DNA from: Prochlorococcus marinus str. MIT 0917
GTDB taxonomy: Bacteria; Cyanobacteriota; Cyanobacteriia; PCC-6307; Cyanobiaceae
Assembly (NCBI RefSeq): GCF_027359575.1
Contig: NZ_CP114784.1
Location: 1,301,819 to 1,365,818 of the forward strand
Reading direction: 5' to 3'
DNA: 64,000 bases
Both the position numbers and the translations under genes were made by a program. Shown one piece after another: positions 1-8,606 of this stretch (position 1 is the stretch's first letter; the number at the start of each line of letters is the position of its first letter). The notes under the pieces were generated by a model. That model saw nothing but the letters and a program-made list of their open reading frames with translations, did no database searches and was not told the DNA's origin.

Positions 1-1115
1 GCCAAAAATCAGAAAAAAAGCAAACTGAAATCTCAGTTATTGGTTGCGGTATAGCAGGAATTACAACTGCCTTTCATCTAGGGACAAAAGGTTATAAAGT
101 AAATTTAATCGACCCAACAGTAAACTCAGAAATAAATAATTTATGTCCAAAAAATGGAACACAAGCTAGTTTGGGTGTTCTCATGGGTAATGTCTACAAA
201 AGATCAAAAGGAAGAGCTTTTTCACTAAGAAATAAAAGTATGAAATTATGGAAAGATTGGCTTACTCAAATAAACTATTCTGAGTCAGGCTTTATATTTG
301 AAAAACCATTAATTAAACTAACAAATTCTGAAAAAGAATATCAATCAATGATTGAATTAAGAAATAATAAAAAAAATTTTGGAATTGAACTATTAGATAA
401 AAATTCTTTATCTTTTTGGAATTCAATATTTGAAACAAAATTAATCGGGGGATTAATATCTCATGAAGATGGACGATTAAATCCGATACAATTAATAAAG
501 TCATTAATGAAAAGTCTTGACCAGATAAAGATAAATAAAATCGACAAAAACGTTAGTAAAATAAGTAAAAATAGTAGTTCATACGATAAAAACTGGAATA
601 TAGATTTAGAAAATAATCAATCTATTACTCAAGATTATATTGTCATTTGTTCTGCATTAAATACTCACAAATTATTAAAGCCATTAGGCCATGAAATACT
701 TTTAGAACCAATATTAGGACAAGTTATTGAATTAGAGTTAAAAAAAAGGAGTTCGAATTGGAAAGAATGGCCTGCAATATTAAATTATCAAGCTATAAAC
801 TTTATACACCATCATCCAAATCATATGATTATAGGAGCAACTATCGAACAAAGCACGAAACCAAGCTTTATAAATAAACAAGAAATGTTAAATATGAACA
901 ATACTGCTCCAAAATGGATGGCTAGCGCAAGAGTTTGCCATGAATGGAATGGAATCAGAGCTAAGCCAGTTAACGAACCTGCTCCCTTATTGAAACAACT
1001 AGAACCCGGTTTATTAATTAATACTGGTCACTATAGAAACGGTGTTTTGTTAGCTCCTGCATGCGCTGAGTGGATTGGAAATCAAATAGAGGGTCAAATA
1101 AATATTAATGAGTAA
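1..1115 (+). CDS. FAD-dependent oxidoreductase (DAO family, glycine-oxidase ThiO-like), 5' truncated
   Basis: The reading frame is open from the window edge (first full codon at base 3), so the true start lies upstream. Near the left edge it encodes VIGCGIAGITTA, a GxGxxG dinucleotide-binding loop of the Rossmann fold that holds FAD. The C-terminus has WNGIRAKP and then GHYRNGVLLAPA, a pattern I know from glycine oxidase ThiO and related D-amino-acid oxidases, where it closes over the FAD. The likely reaction is oxidation of glycine or another small amine, possibly for thiazole synthesis, but substrate cannot be read from sequence. It converges on dnaK with an 8-base gap. Confidence 0.8.
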   Translation, partial: QKSEKKQTEISVIGCGIAGITTAFHLGTKGYKVNLIDPTVNSEINNLCPKNGTQASLGVLMGNVYKRSKGRAFSLRNKSMKLWKDWLTQINYSESGFIFEKPLIKLTNSEKEYQSMIELRNNKKNFGIELLDKNSLSFWNSIFETKLIGGLISHEDGRLNPIQLIKSLMKSLDQIKINKIDKNVSKISKNSSSYDKNWNIDLENNQSITQDYIVICSALNTHKLLKPLGHEILLEPILGQVIELELKKRSSNWKEWPAILNYQAINFIHHHPNHMIIGATIEQSTKPSFINKQEMLNMNNTAPKWMASARVCHEWNGIRAKPVNEPAPLLKQLEPGLLINTGHYRNGVLLAPACAEWIGNQIEGQININE

Positions 1116-1123
1116 ATATATAT

Positions 1124-3016
1124 TTATTTTGTCTCGGTGAAGTCAGCATCAATAACTTCATCTCCACCAGTGCCACCTTCAGTATTAGAATCTTCGGCAG
1201 CTTGAGAAGCAGCATTTGCTTGTTGATATACAGAAGCTCCTAAGGAATACAATTCTTGTTGAAGCTCCTCAACTAAAGTCTTCATGCTTTCATAATCATC
1301 TTTTTCTGTGGCCTCTTTTAACTTGACGCGTTTCTCTTCAACTTTCGCTTTCGCTGCTTCATCTACTTTATCGCCAAGCTCTCCTATTTGTTTTTCTGCT
1401 TGATAAACAAGTGTTTCAGCTTGATTTTTAATATCAATTCTTTCACGTTTTTCTTTATCAGCAGAAGCATTCATTTCTGCATCTTTAACCATTTTATCAA
1501 CTTCGTTATCCGACAAAGTAGATGCTCCAGTAATAGAGATACTTTGCTCTTTGCCGCTTCCTTTATCTTTTGCGTTAACACTTAGAATTCCATTTGCATC
1601 GATATCAAAAGTTACTTCAATTTGCGGTACACCCCGAGGAGCAGGAGGAATTCCATCTAAACGGAAGGTTCCTAAACTTTTATTATCTGAAGCCATCTCA
1701 CGTTCACCTTGTAAGACGTGAATTTCTACATTTGTTTGACCATCAACTGCAGTTGAGTATGTTTCAGCTTTTTTAGTGGGAACCGTAGTATTTCTTGAAA
1801 TCATTTTTGTCATCACTCCACCCAATGTTTCAACGCCAAGTGATAATGGAGTGACATCAAGTAGCAAAATATCTTTAACTTCTCCAGCAAGAACTCCACC
1901 TTGAATAGCTGCTCCAACAGCTACTACTTCATCTGGGTTAACTGTTTGATTTGGATCCTTAGTAGTTACTCTTTTTACTAACTCTTTAACCGCTGGCATT
2001 CGTGTAGAGCCTCCAACCATAACAATCTCATCAATTTCTCCAGTAGATAATTTTGCATCTTTCAAAGCTTGCTCTACAGGAACTCTGCAACGATCAATAA
2101 GGTTTGAAGCCAATTCCTCAAATTTTCCTCTTGTTAGGGTCAAATCAAGATGCTTAGGACCCTCAGGCGTAGCAGTAATAAATGGAAGATTTATTTCGCT
2201 TTGAGTAGCATTTGATAATTCTATTTTAGCTTTTTCAGCTGCTTCAGTTAAACGTTGAAGTGCTTGCTTATCCTGGCGTAAATCAATACCTTCATTACCT
2301 TTAAATGTGGAAGCCAAATGATCAACAATTACTCTATCGAAGTCGTCGCCACCTAAATGAGTATCTCCGGAAGTAGAGAGAACTTCAAAAACTCCATCTC
2401 CTACTTCTAAAACAGATACATCAAAAGTTCCTCCACCCAAATCGAAAACTAAAATTCTTTCGTTACTCTTTTTATCCAATCCATATGCAAGAGCAGCAGC
2501 AGTTGGCTCATTTATAATTCTAAGAACTTCTAAGCCAGCAATCTTTCCTGCATCCTTAGTCGCTTGTCTCTGGGAGTCATTGAAGTAAGCAGGGACTGTA
2601 ATTACAGCTTGAGTAACTGTTTCACCTAAATATTTACCAGCATCATCAGACAGTTTTCTTAAAACTTGAGCACTTACTTCTTCAGGAGAAAACTGCTTAT
2701 CCAGTATGGGGCATTTTAATTTAACGTTGGAGCCTGCTTTTTCAACTCCATAACTAACTTCCTTTGATTCATCATTAACTTCATCAACTCTGCGACCAAC
2801 AAATCTCTTTGAGGAGTAAAAAGTATTTTCAGGATTCATCACTGCTTGGCGCTTAGCAATTTGCCCAACCAATTGATCTTGATTTTTTGTATAAGCAACG
2901 ACAGATGGAGTTGTTCTGAATCCTTCAGCATTTGCTATTACTGTAGGCTTACCGCCTTCCATAACAGCAACACAACTATTTGTAGTTCCTAGATCGATTC
3001 CGACAACCTTCCCCAT
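1124..3016 (-). CDS. dnaK: Molecular chaperone DnaK (Hsp70)
   Basis: A 630-residue Hsp70, the usual bacterial length. The ATPase domain shows [13 protein letters not shown] (6-18), the phosphate loop DLGGGTFDV (192-200) and [12 protein letters not shown] (332-343), followed by the substrate-binding domain and an alanine/glutamine-rich tail ending in [10 protein letters not shown]. The tail matches the EVxDADF-type end of cytosolic DnaK. Cyanobacteria carry several DnaK paralogues; this one resembles the essential DnaK2 type, an inference from memory. Its co-chaperones grpE and dnaJ lie at about 38-40 kb rather than next to it. It is divergent from aroE. Confidence 0.97.
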   Translation of the reverse strand: MGKVVGIDLGTTNSCVAVMEGGKPTVIANAEGFRTTPSVVAYTKNQDQLVGQIAKRQAVMNPENTFYSSKRFVGRRVDEVNDESKEVSYGVEKAGSNVKLKCPILDKQFSPEEVSAQVLRKLSDDAGKYLGETVTQAVITVPAYFNDSQRQATKDAGKIAGLEVLRIINEPTAAALAYGLDKKSNERILVFDLGGGTFDVSVLEVGDGVFEVLSTSGDTHLGGDDFDRVIVDHLASTFKGNEGIDLRQDKQALQRLTEAAEKAKIELSNATQSEINLPFITATPEGPKHLDLTLTRGKFEELASNLIDRCRVPVEQALKDAKLSTGEIDEIVMVGGSTRMPAVKELVKRVTTKDPNQTVNPDEVVAVGAAIQGGVLAGEVKDILLLDVTPLSLGVETLGGVMTKMISRNTTVPTKKAETYSTAVDGQTNVEIHVLQGEREMASDNKSLGTFRLDGIPPAPRGVPQIEVTFDIDANGILSVNAKDKGSGKEQSISITGASTLSDNEVDKMVKDAEMNASADKEKRERIDIKNQAETLVYQAEKQIGELGDKVDEAAKAKVEEKRVKLKEATEKDDYESMKTLVEELQQELYSLGASVYQQANAASQAAEDSNTEGGTGGDEVIDADFTETK

Positions 3017-3134
3017 GAGTGATTCGCTCCTTTGATTTCATTCTTTAAATATCATCCTCGTCAGTGAAACCTATTTGAGGCGAGGCGTGGTTCCCGAACA
3101 GTCTCTTAGCAATTTTGAATCAGCATTATCAAAA

Positions 3135-4022
3135 ATGAGTACTATCACTGGAAAAACTAATCTGGTAGGACTTCTTGGACAACCAGTAAATCATTCCCTT
3201 TCCCCGATTATGCACAATGCCGCATATGAAGAAATGGGACTTGACTGGTGTTATGTAGCAATGCCTTGCGAAAGTAAAAATCTAACAAAAGTAACAAAAG
3301 CATTAAGGTACTTAGACTGCAAGGGATTGAATATAACTATTCCTCATAAACAAGAAGTATTAAAGGCCTGTAATAAGTTAACCGAAATTGCAAATGACAT
3401 CCAAGCAGTTAATACACTTATACCTGAAAAAAATAATCAATGGATAGGTGCTAATACAGATGTAGAAGGATTCTTGACACCATTAAAAGATCATAATTTA
3501 GGCAATAAAAGTGTGGTTGTAATAGGTTGCGGAGGCAGTGCTAGAGCAGTAGTAATGGGATTAAGTAGATTAAATATTAAAAAAGTAACAATCATTGGTA
3601 GGAACGAAAGTTCTTTAGATATTTTTGTAAAAAATATGAGTAATTTATTATCAAATAAAAAGATATTAATTGAAGGTATTAATAACAAAAAATTAAATAT
3701 TTTACCATATATACAAGAAGCCGATTTAATTATTAACACAACTCCAATAGGGATGAATAGCAGAAATGCAAAGCAAGATAATGTTCCTCTTGGTTATGAA
3801 ATATGGGACTGTCTATCTAATAAAACTATCTTGTATGATTTGATTTATACTCCAAGACCAACAAACTGGTTAATACTTGGACAACAAAAAAATTGTATTA
3901 CAATTGATGGTCTAGATATGCTTGTCGAACAAGGAGCTATTGCAATAAGACTTTGGAGTGGTTTTAATAACGTACCTGTTAAAACAATGAAATCATCTGC
4001 AGAAAAACATTTAATGGTTTAA
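3135..4022 (+). CDS. aroE: Shikimate dehydrogenase
   Basis: Reduces 3-dehydroshikimate to shikimate with NADPH in the aromatic amino-acid pathway. Counting from the ATG at 3135, the protein is 295 residues with the substrate motif NHSLSP (19-24), catalytic-lysine region NITIPHK (66-72), GANTDVEGF (105-113) and NADP loop GCGGSARAV (131-139). An in-frame ATG exists at 3075, but the extra 20 residues are not typical of the family and overlap the divergent dnaK upstream region, so the downstream start is preferred. It is followed after 23 bases by the Tic20-like gene. Confidence 0.95.
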   Translation: MSTITGKTNLVGLLGQPVNHSLSPIMHNAAYEEMGLDWCYVAMPCESKNLTKVTKALRYLDCKGLNITIPHKQEVLKACNKLTEIANDIQAVNTLIPEKNNQWIGANTDVEGFLTPLKDHNLGNKSVVVIGCGGSARAVVMGLSRLNIKKVTIIGRNESSLDIFVKNMSNLLSNKKILIEGINNKKLNILPYIQEADLIINTTPIGMNSRNAKQDNVPLGYEIWDCLSNKTILYDLIYTPRPTNWLILGQQKNCITIDGLDMLVEQGAIAIRLWSGFNNVPVKTMKSSAEKHLMV

Positions 4023-4045
4023 TCTAAGCATAAATACAATAAATT

Positions 4046-4504
4046 ATGCCTTCACTAGGTGAAAAAATACTAGGGATTATTCTATATATGATTCCATGGT
4101 CTGAATCTCTAATCTTTGGTAATCATTTATTTATAAAGTATCCTTTTACACAAATAATTCAAATACCTGCGATCCCAATAATCTTAATTGAAAGATCAAT
4201 ACCCTTTGGCAGTTTATTATTATTTTTAGCTATCTTTATTGGATTAGTAAGAAATACTAAAGTATCTTACTTTATGCGTTTTAATGCACTCCAATCATTA
4301 TTAATCAATATTGGAATAATAATAGTAAGTTTTACTTTCGAAATTATATCTAGTACTTTTTCAAACACACTAATTATAAGAACCTTCTCGAGTACTTTAT
4401 TAATCAGTCTGTTTTTAGTGATTCTTTATTGTGTTTGGTCTTGCACACAAGGCAATGAACCTAATCTGCCAGGAATCAGCCAAGCAACAAAAATGCAATT
4501 GTGA
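4046..4504 (+). CDS. Tic20-like membrane protein (Ycf60 family)
   Basis: A 152-residue protein with about four hydrophobic segments. It resembles the cyanobacterial/plastid Tic20 family, whose plastid members form part of the inner-envelope protein import channel; the role in cyanobacteria is not settled. Seen directly are YMIPWSESLIFG near the N-terminus, the loop VRNTKVSYFMRFNALQSLL before a central helix and a short C-terminal tail after CVWSCTQG. The RFNAxQ segment is the feature that suggests the family. It lies between aroE and rpsF on the same strand. Confidence 0.75.
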   Translation: MPSLGEKILGIILYMIPWSESLIFGNHLFIKYPFTQIIQIPAIPIILIERSIPFGSLLLFLAIFIGLVRNTKVSYFMRFNALQSLLINIGIIIVSFTFEIISSTFSNTLIIRTFSSTLLISLFLVILYCVWSCTQGNEPNLPGISQATKMQL

Positions 4505-4519
4505 AAGTTACCACCTGGG

Positions 4520-4553
4520 TATAATATTGAGGCTCCGTCGCTCTTAATGAGCC
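4520..4553 (+). promoter_or_regulatory. Candidate promoter and hairpin leader of rpsF
   Basis: A consensus -10 hexamer TATAAT is at 4520-4525. It is followed by a small hairpin, GGCTC (4531-4535) pairing with GAGCC (4549-4553), ahead of the rpsF start at 4580. The 5' arm of the stem runs directly into CCG. A -35 element is not clear. The call rests only on motif and position. Confidence 0.45.
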
Positions 4554-4579
4554 AGAAGTCCTAGTCGGAAATCTCATCC

Positions 4580-5014
4580 ATGTCTGAAAAACCTTATTAC
4601 GAAACCATGTACATTCTTCGTCCGGACATACCGGAAGAAGAAGTAGATAGCCATCTAAAAAAATATAGTGAAATTCTTGAGAAATCTGGAACTGAAGTAT
4701 TAGATAGTCAAATGAGAGGCAAAAGAAGACTTGCCTACCCCATTGCAAAACATAAAGAGGGAATATATGTGCAATTGAGTCACACAGGCAATGGACAACA
4801 AGTTGCAATCCTAGAGAGAGCCATGAGGTTAAGTGAGGACGTTATTCGCTACCTCACAGTGAAACAAGATGGTCCTTTACCAACTCCAAAATCCACTTCT
4901 AAAGAGGATGAAACAGAAAAATCTGAAACAGAAAAAGAAGAAATAAAACCTACTGAGGATAAGAAGACTGAAACACCTGACAAAGATGAAAAAAACGAAG
5001 AAGCTAAGGAATAA
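4580..5014 (+). CDS. rpsF: 30S ribosomal protein S6
   Basis: A component of the small-subunit platform that pairs with S18. The N-terminal 100 residues form the S6 fold: [16 protein letters not shown] at the start, [10 protein letters not shown] in the middle and [17 protein letters not shown] near the end of the core. It then carries a highly charged tail rich in Glu, Lys and Thr from about residue 100 to 144. Acidic tails are known in S6 from some bacteria. The next gene, argG, converges on it with a 38-base gap. Confidence 0.96.
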   Translation: MSEKPYYETMYILRPDIPEEEVDSHLKKYSEILEKSGTEVLDSQMRGKRRLAYPIAKHKEGIYVQLSHTGNGQQVAILERAMRLSEDVIRYLTVKQDGPLPTPKSTSKEDETEKSETEKEEIKPTEDKKTETPDKDEKNEEAKE

Positions 5015-5052
5015 AAGTAAGAGCTAAATAAAATTCAAAAAAATTCTTTATT

Positions 5053-6255
5053 TTACTTGTTTATCCAAGACCAAATTCTACTAGGCAATCCCCAAACATA
5101 AATAAATCCTTCTGCGGATTTATGGTTGAACTTATCCTCACTTCCATAAGTAGACATGTCAGAGATATACAAACTATTTTCTTTCGACTTGCGACCAATA
5201 ACATCAGCATTGCCCTTGAAAAGCCTAACCCTTACTGTTCCATTAACTTGCTTTTGCGAATAATTAATAAATTCATCCAAAGCTTCTTTTAAAGGGCTAA
5301 ACCAGAACCCTTTATAAACCAAGTCAGCCCATTGCCTTTCCAGCCTAGATTTAGTATCTAATAAATCAGCTGGTAAGGTTAAACTTTCCATTTCTTGATG
5401 AGCTTTAATTAATAAAAGCAAACCTGGTGTTTCATAAATTTCTCGACTTTTAATTCCCACTACTCTGTCTTCAATAATATCCAAACGTCCAAAGCCATGC
5501 TTTGCTGAAAGACTATTCGCATTTTTAATCAGCGATACTGGATCCATTAGTTCTCCATCAATTGCAACTGGAAAACCATTTTCAAAAAGAATATCTACAA
5601 TTTCAGGCTCGTTAGGCGAATCAGCAATAGAAGAAGTGATGCCAAAAACTTCATCTGATGGCATCTCAAATGGATCTTCAAGAGGACCAGCTTCAATACT
5701 TCTCCCCAAAAGATTCAAATCAATCGAATAAGGATTTTTTTTACTTACAGGAGGCACTATTCCATATTTTTCGCCATAAGCAATAGTTTCTTCACGACTC
5801 ATGCCCCATTCACGTGCTGGTGTAAGCAATTGCAAATCGGGAGCTAAAGCTCCTATTGTCACATCAAAACGAACTTGATCATTGCCTTTACCCGTGCATC
5901 CGTGAGCAACTCCATCAGCATTAAATTCCCTTGCAATTTCAACAAGTTTTTTTGCAATTAATGGTCTAGCTAATGCCGTTGAAAGTGGATATCTACCTTG
6001 ATACAAAGCATTGGACCTAATTGCAGGAAAAGCAAAATCTTCAATAAAAGGCTTTACTAAATTACCAATTAATGATTGTGAGGCTCCTGCTGAAATAGCC
6101 TTTTTTTTAATTTCATCAAGCTCGTCTCCTTGACCAAGATCTGCTGCAAAAGCAATTACATGCTCCACTCCATACTCCTTCTTCAAGTAAGGAATACAAA
6201 CGCTAGTATCGACTCCCCCTGAATAAGCCAAAACAACCTTTTTAGCCTTTCCCAT
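5053..6255 (-). CDS. argG: Argininosuccinate synthase
   Basis: Joins citrulline and aspartate using ATP, the penultimate step of arginine synthesis. The 400-residue protein has the PP-loop [10 protein letters not shown] (10-19) that binds ATP and the citrulline/aspartate motif [12 protein letters not shown] (119-130). Length is normal for the family. The last enzyme of the pathway, argH, is at 34.2 kb in the same window. Two small membrane-protein genes lie just upstream on the same strand. Confidence 0.97.
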   Translation of the reverse strand: MGKAKKVVLAYSGGVDTSVCIPYLKKEYGVEHVIAFAADLGQGDELDEIKKKAISAGASQSLIGNLVKPFIEDFAFPAIRSNALYQGRYPLSTALARPLIAKKLVEIAREFNADGVAHGCTGKGNDQVRFDVTIGALAPDLQLLTPAREWGMSREETIAYGEKYGIVPPVSKKNPYSIDLNLLGRSIEAGPLEDPFEMPSDEVFGITSSIADSPNEPEIVDILFENGFPVAIDGELMDPVSLIKNANSLSAKHGFGRLDIIEDRVVGIKSREIYETPGLLLLIKAHQEMESLTLPADLLDTKSRLERQWADLVYKGFWFSPLKEALDEFINYSQKQVNGTVRVRLFKGNADVIGRKSKENSLYISDMSTYGSEDKFNHKSAEGFIYVWGLPSRIWSWINK

Positions 6256-6390
6256 ATGGTTCTCTCCTTGATAAGGAAATTCAATGCTCCTTATTAAATA
6301 TATAGAACTATTGGACAGTATTTCTGATTTAGATCATCAATGCTGATTAAATATTTTGAAGGGCTAAAAAACTGTAAAAATGATTCAATA

Positions 6391-6600
6391 TCATTCCCAT
6401 GGCTGCTTAATAGATTTTCCTGATTGGCTTTCAGCTAAGAAACCTATGAGCCATACCGAAATAAAAGCAAATGAAGTTAATCCAAAAAAAATAAGTACAT
6501 AAATTAACCAAGCATCAATGTTATGACCAAAAATCAATAAATCTTGAAGATCACCATTAGTAGTGAAAATAAAATAAAGATATAAAAATTTAGAAGTCAC
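6391..6600 (-). CDS. Small membrane protein, unknown function
   Basis: A 69-residue protein with one strong hydrophobic helix (WLIYVLIFFGLTSFAFISVWLIGFL, about 31-55) and a short polar tail ending KQPWE. I do not recognise the family. It sits 13 bases downstream of another small membrane protein on the same strand, and argG lies 135 bases further on, so the pair may be co-transcribed. The start is uncertain because a shorter form beginning near the helix is possible. Confidence 0.55.
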   Translation of the reverse strand: MTSKFLYLYFIFTTNGDLQDLLIFGHNIDAWLIYVLIFFGLTSFAFISVWLIGFLAESQSGKSIKQPWE

Positions 6601-6613
6601 TTGATAATCAAAA

Positions 6614-6820
6614 TTAAATTGAAGGATTTAAGAAGAAAGATCTCTTGACCAAAAAATAAATTAAAAGAAAAAGGGAAGGTCCAAACACCAAGCATCCTAC
6701 TAACCAATGGTTTATGTGAAAGGAGTGAGGATGAAGAATACCTGCTGCGCGTAGAGAAATACTTACTAAGAAAGCTATAACCCATGTATAAATCATCAAT
6801 ATCAACTTTGAACTCAGCAT
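6614..6820 (-). CDS. Small membrane protein, unknown function
   Basis: A 68-residue protein with two predicted membrane helices (about 3-24 and 38-60) separated by a His-rich loop (HPHSFHINHW). I do not recognise it. The overlapping frame on the same strand at 6597-6785 lacks this two-helix pattern and is considered spurious. It is divergent from the DUF3134-like gene at 6879. Confidence 0.55.
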   Translation of the reverse strand: MLSSKLILMIYTWVIAFLVSISLRAAGILHPHSFHINHWLVGCLVFGPSLFLLIYFLVKRSFFLNPSI

Positions 6821-6878
6821 AAAGATTAGAAAATTAATCCATAATGCACTATGTTAATTCATCGACCATAATATTTAT

Positions 6879-7154
6879 ATGAGCGATCTAGAAAAAATCA
6901 ATTTATCTGATTTAGACGGCATTAACCCCGCATTAACTCGCTATGGCAGACAAGAGCCTGCTCCTGTACTCCCACTTAGAGAAGAACCCGATTTATTATC
7001 TTGGCTAGAAACAAGTGGAAGATTAGTGGCTGATGAAGATTCAAATGATCAAGAAATAAGTACAGTTGAAGAAGAAGAGCTTTCAGCTTTAATGGGAGAA
7101 AAAGAAGACTATAAAGCCGAAGAAGAATCAACCGATGAAGAATGGGAAGATTAA
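6879..7154 (+). CDS. DUF3134-like cyanobacterial protein
   Basis: A 91-residue soluble, very acidic protein. The N-terminal half (INPALTRYGRQEPAPVLPLR, then DLLSWLETSGRLVADE) resembles the cyanobacterial DUF3134 family, whose function is unknown. The C-terminal half is low-complexity Glu/Asp. The gene ends 16 bases before mraY on the same strand. Confidence 0.7.
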   Translation: MSDLEKINLSDLDGINPALTRYGRQEPAPVLPLREEPDLLSWLETSGRLVADEDSNDQEISTVEEEELSALMGEKEDYKAEEESTDEEWED

Positions 7155-7170
7155 ATTACTAGCTTAAGTT

Positions 7171-8298
7171 TTGGCAAAATCCATAAAGCTTTTAAATAAT
7201 AAAAAAATATCATTTTTTTATAGTGTTAATAATCAAATATTCATTTTATTTGGATTAATATTAATTACTTGTATATTTTCTGATTATTGGTTTAAAATTA
7301 ATAATTTAACTATTACTTTTATAATTACAACGCTAGTATCATCAATTGTTACTTTTATAGGAATACGTAAATTAAAAAAAATTAAGGTTCAACAAATCAT
7401 TAGAGAAGAAGGTCCAAGAAACCATCTTATTAAGCAAGGAACTCCAACAATGGGTGGAATTTTTTTTATTCCTATTGGAATAATAATAAGCAATATTTTA
7501 TATTTTAATAAAGACGATTACAAAATTATTTTGACTTTAACCTTTGTTATTATATCTTTTATGTTTATTGGCTTCATAGATGATTTTATTAGTTTAAAAA
7601 AACAATTCAATACTGGTCTCAAATCTTACGAAAAAATAATTTTACAATTTTTTTTTAGTTTTGTTTTTATTATTATTTGTGCATATAATAATTTAATACC
7701 ATACGATATTCAAATAGCAGGCAATATTATTTATATAGGAAATCTAATTTATCCTTTAGGAATATTTGTATTATTAGCTGAAAGTAATTCAACCAATTTA
7801 ACTGATGGTCTAGATGGTTTATTGAGTGGATGTAGCGTATTAATTTTCACAGGACTAGCTATTAATATTTTATTAAATAATACAAGTAATAATTCAACAC
7901 TAGCTCCTGTTTGTATTGCAATGGCTGGAGCTTGTATGGGATTTCTTTTTCTAAATAAATATCCTGCAAAATTATTTATGGGAGATTCAGGTTCTCTAGC
8001 TATTGGAGCATCTCTGGGTGGTATAGCTTTAATATCAAATAATCTTTGGTCTCTTTTGATCATGGGAGGCATACTTGTCGCAGAGTCTATATCAGTAATA
8101 ATTCAAGTAAGTATTTTTAAAATTTCTAAGCGATTAAAAGGAAAAGGTCATAGATTATTTTTAATGACTCCATTACATCACCATTTTGAACTTAAAGGTA
8201 ACAATGAAATTCTTATTGTAGGTAGCTTTTGGTTAGTTACATTATTGTTAGTAATGATAAATCTAATTTTTTTAATAAATACTAGCTCTTTCAATTAA
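7171..8298 (+). CDS. mraY: Phospho-N-acetylmuramoyl-pentapeptide-transferase
   Basis: Transfers phospho-MurNAc-pentapeptide from UDP to undecaprenyl phosphate, making lipid I in the inner membrane. The 375-residue protein has about ten hydrophobic segments and the family landmarks GTPTMGG, FIDDFISLKK, NSTNLTDGLDGL, MGDSGSLAIG and PLHHHFELKG. The acidic DD and TDGLDG residues match the Mg-binding active site. The start is a TTG at 7171. The gene is distinctly AT-rich, as is common for membrane proteins in this genome. Confidence 0.95.
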   Translation: MAKSIKLLNNKKISFFYSVNNQIFILFGLILITCIFSDYWFKINNLTITFIITTLVSSIVTFIGIRKLKKIKVQQIIREEGPRNHLIKQGTPTMGGIFFIPIGIIISNILYFNKDDYKIILTLTFVIISFMFIGFIDDFISLKKQFNTGLKSYEKIILQFFFSFVFIIICAYNNLIPYDIQIAGNIIYIGNLIYPLGIFVLLAESNSTNLTDGLDGLLSGCSVLIFTGLAINILLNNTSNNSTLAPVCIAMAGACMGFLFLNKYPAKLFMGDSGSLAIGASLGGIALISNNLWSLLIMGGILVAESISVIIQVSIFKISKRLKGKGHRLFLMTPLHHHFELKGNNEILIVGSFWLVTLLLVMINLIFLINTSSFN

Positions 8299-8302
8299 AC
8301 AG

Positions 8303-8554
8303 ATGACCTATTTTACCTGGAGAGAAGAAGGGCTAACTAAAGACTGTGAAACTCTAGATTCTATGGCCGCTAGATTTGAAGAGTCTGCAAGACTTATGAG
8401 AAAGATGTCAGAAGAAGGTTTTAAAGTCGAAAAAAGAAATAAACAACAAATAATAACTCATATGGATTCAAAAATTTTTAATGATTGGGGCTTTGTTAGT
8501 GAAGAACCTCCATACCAACAACTTACATTAATACTTGAAGAAGAAAAAGAATAA
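8303..8554 (+). CDS. Conserved-looking small protein, unknown function
   Basis: An 83-residue charged protein starting 4 bases after mraY, so probably in the same transcript. The first part looks helical (DSMAARFEESARLMRKMSEEGF, about 19-40). The end, FNDWGFVSEEPPYQQLTLILEEEKE, is acidic. I do not recognise the family and assign no function. Confidence 0.65.
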   Translation: MTYFTWREEGLTKDCETLDSMAARFEESARLMRKMSEEGFKVEKRNKQQIITHMDSKIFNDWGFVSEEPPYQQLTLILEEEKE

Positions 8555-8606
8555 AACTTATCTATTTTTTCAAAGATAATTCTTAAAACTACAAGAACAG
8601 AAAAGG

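Noticed and set aside
6597-6785. 62-codon minus-strand frame overlapping 6614-6820
   Set aside because: It has a Ser-rich composition without clear helices; the alternative frame has two good membrane helices.
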